A stretch of DNA of 64,000 nt from Paenibacillus endoradicis (lineage in GTDB: Bacteria; Bacillota; Bacilli; Paenibacillales; Paenibacillaceae), in NCBI RefSeq assembly GCF_024721975.1, contig NZ_JANQBB010000005.1, positions 389,793 through 453,792 of the forward strand. Reading direction: 5' to 3'. Shown here piece after piece: positions 61,020 through 64,000 of this stretch; positions within the stretch are counted from its first letter, which is position 1; each line of letters opens with the position of its first letter. The notes under the pieces are model-generated. The model made no database searches. It had not been told where the DNA came from and worked only from the letters and a program-made list of their open reading frames with translations. A program made the translations under genes and the position numbers.

Positions 61020-62618
61020 GTGTTAACAGCAATTCTAGTGGATGATGATTATCCGGTAGTAAGATATCTTTCAAAGACTCTTCAATGGGGAGAATTAGCT
61101 GTTGAGCTTATTGGCTGTTATTCGAACGGTCTCGAAGCTTGGGAAGCTGCAGGGTTGAAAAAACCAGATATTATTATTACTGATATAGGGATGCCCAAAA
61201 TGAATGGACTAGAAATGTTGGAGAAATTCACAAGTGTACATCCCAATTTTAGAGCCATTATATTGTCTTGCCATAATGAATTCGAGTATGCGCAGCGAGC
61301 GATGAAACTAAATGTAGGTGAATATATTTTAAAAGAAAGTTTAGATGTGGATCAGCTGCAAGAGATTTTAAGAACTGTGGTACTAGAAATAAATTCAGAG
61401 AAAAAGCGATCGGCTGATATGCTCTTGTATAAGCAGAAAGAGTCTATGAATCAATCGGCATTTAAGGAAAAGTTTCTGAAGGATACTTTATATCAATCGA
61501 ACTGGACGAAAGCGGCATGGATTGAACAAGCCCGTCAAATAGGAATTCCTCTTCAGTCAAAATATTACATACCAATGGTCGTTTCGATTGATCGTATGTC
61601 AACGTTGGCTAGTTCTCGAAAAATGAATGATTATACGATTTCTTTTGCAGTTGAAAACATTCTGCAAGATATTTTAGAGTCTAGTCAATCTACCATTTTT
61701 CAGTATAGTTACAGACAGTTGGTCATCCTTTTTTGCTGTGATGATCCTGCGAAGGAGCAACAAACAATTTATTATGCAATGCAGCAATGTATTTCAGCGA
61801 TTCAGCAGTATTTGAAAATATCAGTCTCTTGTTTCCAAGGTCAAGGAGCCCTGAATCCTAAAGAAATTCAAAATGTATTGAGACCGATGTTGAAAAATCC
61901 TGAACATTGTTTTTATTTAAGTGAATCAAGGATTCATCGATTTGAAGTAACTGATTTTTCCGAGGAAGATATCTATGCAGAATATTCGCAGTTCTTTTCT
62001 GCGATTAACAATAATATTGCACTTAATCAACCTGATGCGCTTTGCGATCAGATTACTGAATGGACCAAAGGAGTAAGAAACAAAAAGTTCCATCCTAGCG
62101 ATGTGAAAGAAATGGTATTGCAATTGCTGTTAGATCTTCAGATGAAAACGAAGATTACCCTTCAATTTCAACAAGATTCAACAAGAGATAAATTGTATGA
62201 TGTTGTGAACTCTATTGAAACATTAGATCATTTAAAAGATTGGATTGTAGAATATCTAAGTAATGTGACTAAACAATTAAGTATATTGGTTGTCAGCTCT
62301 ACGCGAACGGAAGTAATTAAAGCTCAGCAATTTGTTATCCAACATGTGACTGAGAAAATTACATTGGAAGATATGGCTAATTATTTAAACTTGAATTCAA
62401 GCTATTTTAGCCGATTGTTTAAACGTGAGACGAACCAGAACTTTATCGAGTACGTCAACAGGGTAAAGCTGCAGAAGGCTAAGGAATTATTGCAACAGTC
62501 AAACAAGCCAGTTGAAGAGATCTCAGATTATTTGGGTTACGCTAATAAAAGTTATTTTATTAAATTGTTTAAACGCGAGATGGGCATAAAGCCTAGCGAA
62601 TATACAGCTTGGAAATAA
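61020..62618 (+). CDS. YesN-type response regulator with AraC DNA-binding domain
   Basis: 532 residues from GTG 61020 (AAGGTGAAGTG upstream; GTG 61011 is the alternative). N-terminal receiver with LVDDDYPVVRYL and the phospho-Asp in IIITDIGMPKMNG, an about 300-residue middle region, and a C-terminal AraC HTH pair: ITLEDMANYLNLNSSYFSRL and GYANKSYFIKLFKREMGIKP. It activates carbohydrate genes in response to the kinase. 17 nt separate it from the kinase gene. Confidence 0.94.
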   Translation: MLTAILVDDDYPVVRYLSKTLQWGELAVELIGCYSNGLEAWEAAGLKKPDIIITDIGMPKMNGLEMLEKFTSVHPNFRAIILSCHNEFEYAQRAMKLNVGEYILKESLDVDQLQEILRTVVLEINSEKKRSADMLLYKQKESMNQSAFKEKFLKDTLYQSNWTKAAWIEQARQIGIPLQSKYYIPMVVSIDRMSTLASSRKMNDYTISFAVENILQDILESSQSTIFQYSYRQLVILFCCDDPAKEQQTIYYAMQQCISAIQQYLKISVSCFQGQGALNPKEIQNVLRPMLKNPEHCFYLSESRIHRFEVTDFSEEDIYAEYSQFFSAINNNIALNQPDALCDQITEWTKGVRNKKFHPSDVKEMVLQLLLDLQMKTKITLQFQQDSTRDKLYDVVNSIETLDHLKDWIVEYLSNVTKQLSILVVSSTRTEVIKAQQFVIQHVTEKITLEDMANYLNLNSSYFSRLFKRETNQNFIEYVNRVKLQKAKELLQQSNKPVEEISDYLGYANKSYFIKLFKREMGIKPSEYTAWK

Positions 62619-62629
62619 AGGGTTTCTAA

Positions 62630-63766
62630 ATGATGAGAGGTTGGTATGATATGTGGAGTAACGCTATTGAGAACGCAGTTGTTAAAGTGAAAAAAAATGT
62701 TGCAAAACACCCGGGCAAGCTTCCACACATTACGGAAGGACAGCGATATGAATGGGGAGAGAACGATGATTGGATAGAGGGCTTCTACGTCGGCATGATG
62801 TGGCTTGCTTACGAGTATAGCGATGAATCGTTTTATAAGGAAGCAGCAGAATCATTTCTTGCGAACTTTAAAGACCGTGTGGATCGACATGTTATGTTAG
62901 ATCACCATGATATTGGATTTTTGTATTCGTTATCTGCAGTTGCACAGTGGCGCGTGACGGGTAGTGAAGAAGCTCGGTCCGTTGCACTAAAAGCGGCTGA
63001 GACATTATTTGCTCGTTGGCGTCCAGAAGCGGGAATTATTCAAGCATGGGGCAAAGAAGGAGATCCGGAAAACGGCGGACGAATTATTATTGATTGCTTA
63101 TTGAATCTTCCATTGCTATTTTGGGCCTTTGAGCAGACAGGTGAGCAAAAGTACTATGATATCGCCTATAAGCATGCATTGAAAAGTCAGAAGTTTTTGG
63201 TGCGTGGTGACGGTTCTTCTTATCATACATTTTATTTTGATTCCCAAAATGGTCACGCTCTGCGTGGTGGAACGCATCAAGGATATGAGGATGGATCTAC
63301 TTGGACTCGCGGACAGGCGTGGGGAATTTATGGATTTGCGCTAGCTTATCGTTATACGAAAAATGAATCATTTTTGCAAACATCGAAACAATTGGCTCAT
63401 TATTTTATTCAACGGTTACCAGAAGATAATGTAGTTTATTGGGATTTCGATGTACCGCTTGAACAGAATACACCACGAGATAGCTCGGCTTCCGCGATTA
63501 CTGCTTGTGGACTGCTCGAATTGTTAGAACTGCTTGATACAAATGATTCTGATCGCCAGCTGTTTGAGAAGGTAGTACAAGACAGTATGAAATCGTTAGC
63601 GGACAACTATGCGACAACAGATTTGCCAGACGCTCAAGGTTTGTTAAAGCATGGTTCTTATCATGTAAGAGGAGAGCGTGCTCCTGACGATTATATGATT
63701 TGGGGAGATTATTATTATCTCGAAGCGTTGATTCGTATGCAGCGAGGCATTAAAGGTTATTGGTAG
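62630..63766 (+). CDS. GH88 unsaturated glucuronyl hydrolase
   Basis: 378 residues from ATG 62630; ATG 62633 or 62651 are alternatives. Six-hairpin toroid: EWGENDDWIEGFYVGMMWLA, DHHDIGFLYSLSAV, IIDCLLNLPLLFWA and THQGYEDGSTWTRGQAWGIY. The two acidic residues in HDIGF and IDCLLN correspond, as I recall, to the catalytic Asp pair of the Bacillus GL1 enzyme. It releases unsaturated uronic acid from disaccharides made by polysaccharide lyases, in the cytoplasm. Last gene of the sugar cluster. Confidence 0.92.
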   Translation: MMRGWYDMWSNAIENAVVKVKKNVAKHPGKLPHITEGQRYEWGENDDWIEGFYVGMMWLAYEYSDESFYKEAAESFLANFKDRVDRHVMLDHHDIGFLYSLSAVAQWRVTGSEEARSVALKAAETLFARWRPEAGIIQAWGKEGDPENGGRIIIDCLLNLPLLFWAFEQTGEQKYYDIAYKHALKSQKFLVRGDGSSYHTFYFDSQNGHALRGGTHQGYEDGSTWTRGQAWGIYGFALAYRYTKNESFLQTSKQLAHYFIQRLPEDNVVYWDFDVPLEQNTPRDSSASAITACGLLELLELLDTNDSDRQLFEKVVQDSMKSLADNYATTDLPDAQGLLKHGSYHVRGERAPDDYMIWGDYYYLEALIRMQRGIKGYW

Positions 63767-63803
63767 AAATAGAGCGAAGCGAGAAAAACCTCTGGATGTA
63801 GTC

Positions 63804-64000
63804 TGGTCAAGACCCCATTTTATAGACACTGAAAAAAGACCCTAGGCAGCAAGCTGGCGTCGGTATTCAACCGGCGTCAGCTTCTTTAGTTTCCGTTGTG
63901 GTCGATTTTGGTTATAAAAATGAATGTATTCTTCAATTCTTCTTTGTGCCTCATCTAAATTTCGGATATTATAAGGATAGAGTCCTTCCGTTTTGAGATG
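63804..64000 (-). mobile_element. end of an IS3-family insertion sequence (cut by window edge)
   Basis: The element's outer end is probably TGGTCAAGACCCCATTTTAT at 63804, directly downstream of the GH88 gene. It contains the 3' part of a transposase gene (63842-64000). Confidence 0.7.
63842..64000 (-). CDS. IS3-family transposase, C-terminal 52 residues
   Basis: The visible part contains the DDE-domain end HLKTEGLYPYNIRNLDEAQR, YIHFYNQNRPQRKLKKL and TPVEYRRQL. That is the C-terminus of IS3-family (IS150/IS3 group) OrfB integrases. The catalytic residues are outside the window. Confidence 0.87.
   Translation of the reverse strand, partial: HLKTEGLYPYNIRNLDEAQRRIEEYIHFYNQNRPQRKLKKLTPVEYRRQLAA

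Overview
This window is a low-GC Firmicutes chromosome segment, most likely from Paenibacillaceae. The grounds are the gene order yqhQ-yqhR-aroQ-pepQ-efp, a complete spoIIIA operon, accB-accC-yqhY, nusB-folD-xseA-xseB-ispA-dxs-tlyA-ahrC-recN-spoIVB-spo0A, frequent GTG/TTG starts with strong AGGAGG-type ribosome sites, and lone extracytoplasmic sugar ABC operons with YesM/YesN-type regulators. No rRNA, tRNA or CRISPR array was seen.

Layout. 1-28139 is core chromosome: yqhQ (cut by the window edge), yqhR, aroQ, an M24 peptidase, efp, lysC with an internal start for a beta subunit, a reversed comB-like gene, then spoIIIAA-AH driven by a good sigma-E promoter. The operon is split after spoIIIAA by 2.4 tandem copies of a 187-bp structured repeat; a diverged copy lies before dxs. 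Fatty-acid (accB, accC), envelope-stress (yqhY, amaP), folate, DNA repair, isoprenoid, arginine-repressor and sporulation genes follow, ending with spo0A, which has three perfect 0A boxes upstream.

28084-52763 is an integrated mobile element of about 24.6 kb inserted in the 3' end of spo0A. A 116-bp copy of the spo0A tail flanks the far side (113/116 identical, all three mismatches silent). The element rebuilds the spo0A reading frame with its own last codons. It carries a tyrosine integrase next to attL, a small HTH protein, a primase-polymerase-type replication gene broken by an in-frame TAG, a second replication-initiator-like gene beside an AT-rich inverted repeat, a serine resolvase, a 1071-residue phage-tail-like protein with a proteasome/HslV-like N-terminal domain, and a run of defence-type genes: a Lamassu-like Cap4/DUF4297 + SMC-ATPase pair, a DUF4145 protein, a membrane-anchored Mrr-type nuclease, a DUF6979-HNH nuclease-NTP pyrophosphohydrolase operon, and a DUF4062 protein. 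No conjugation or capsid genes were seen, so a phage satellite or a mobilisable/plasmid-like element is the best guess.

52764-64000 is chromosome again: an SDR oxidoreductase, a DUF2264 gene, then a carbohydrate operon (two permeases, a lipoprotein binding protein with a cre-like site upstream, YesM/YesN-type two-component pair, and a GH88 unsaturated glucuronyl hydrolase), which suggests uptake and cleavage of lyase products of uronic-acid polysaccharides. The window ends in an IS3-family element.
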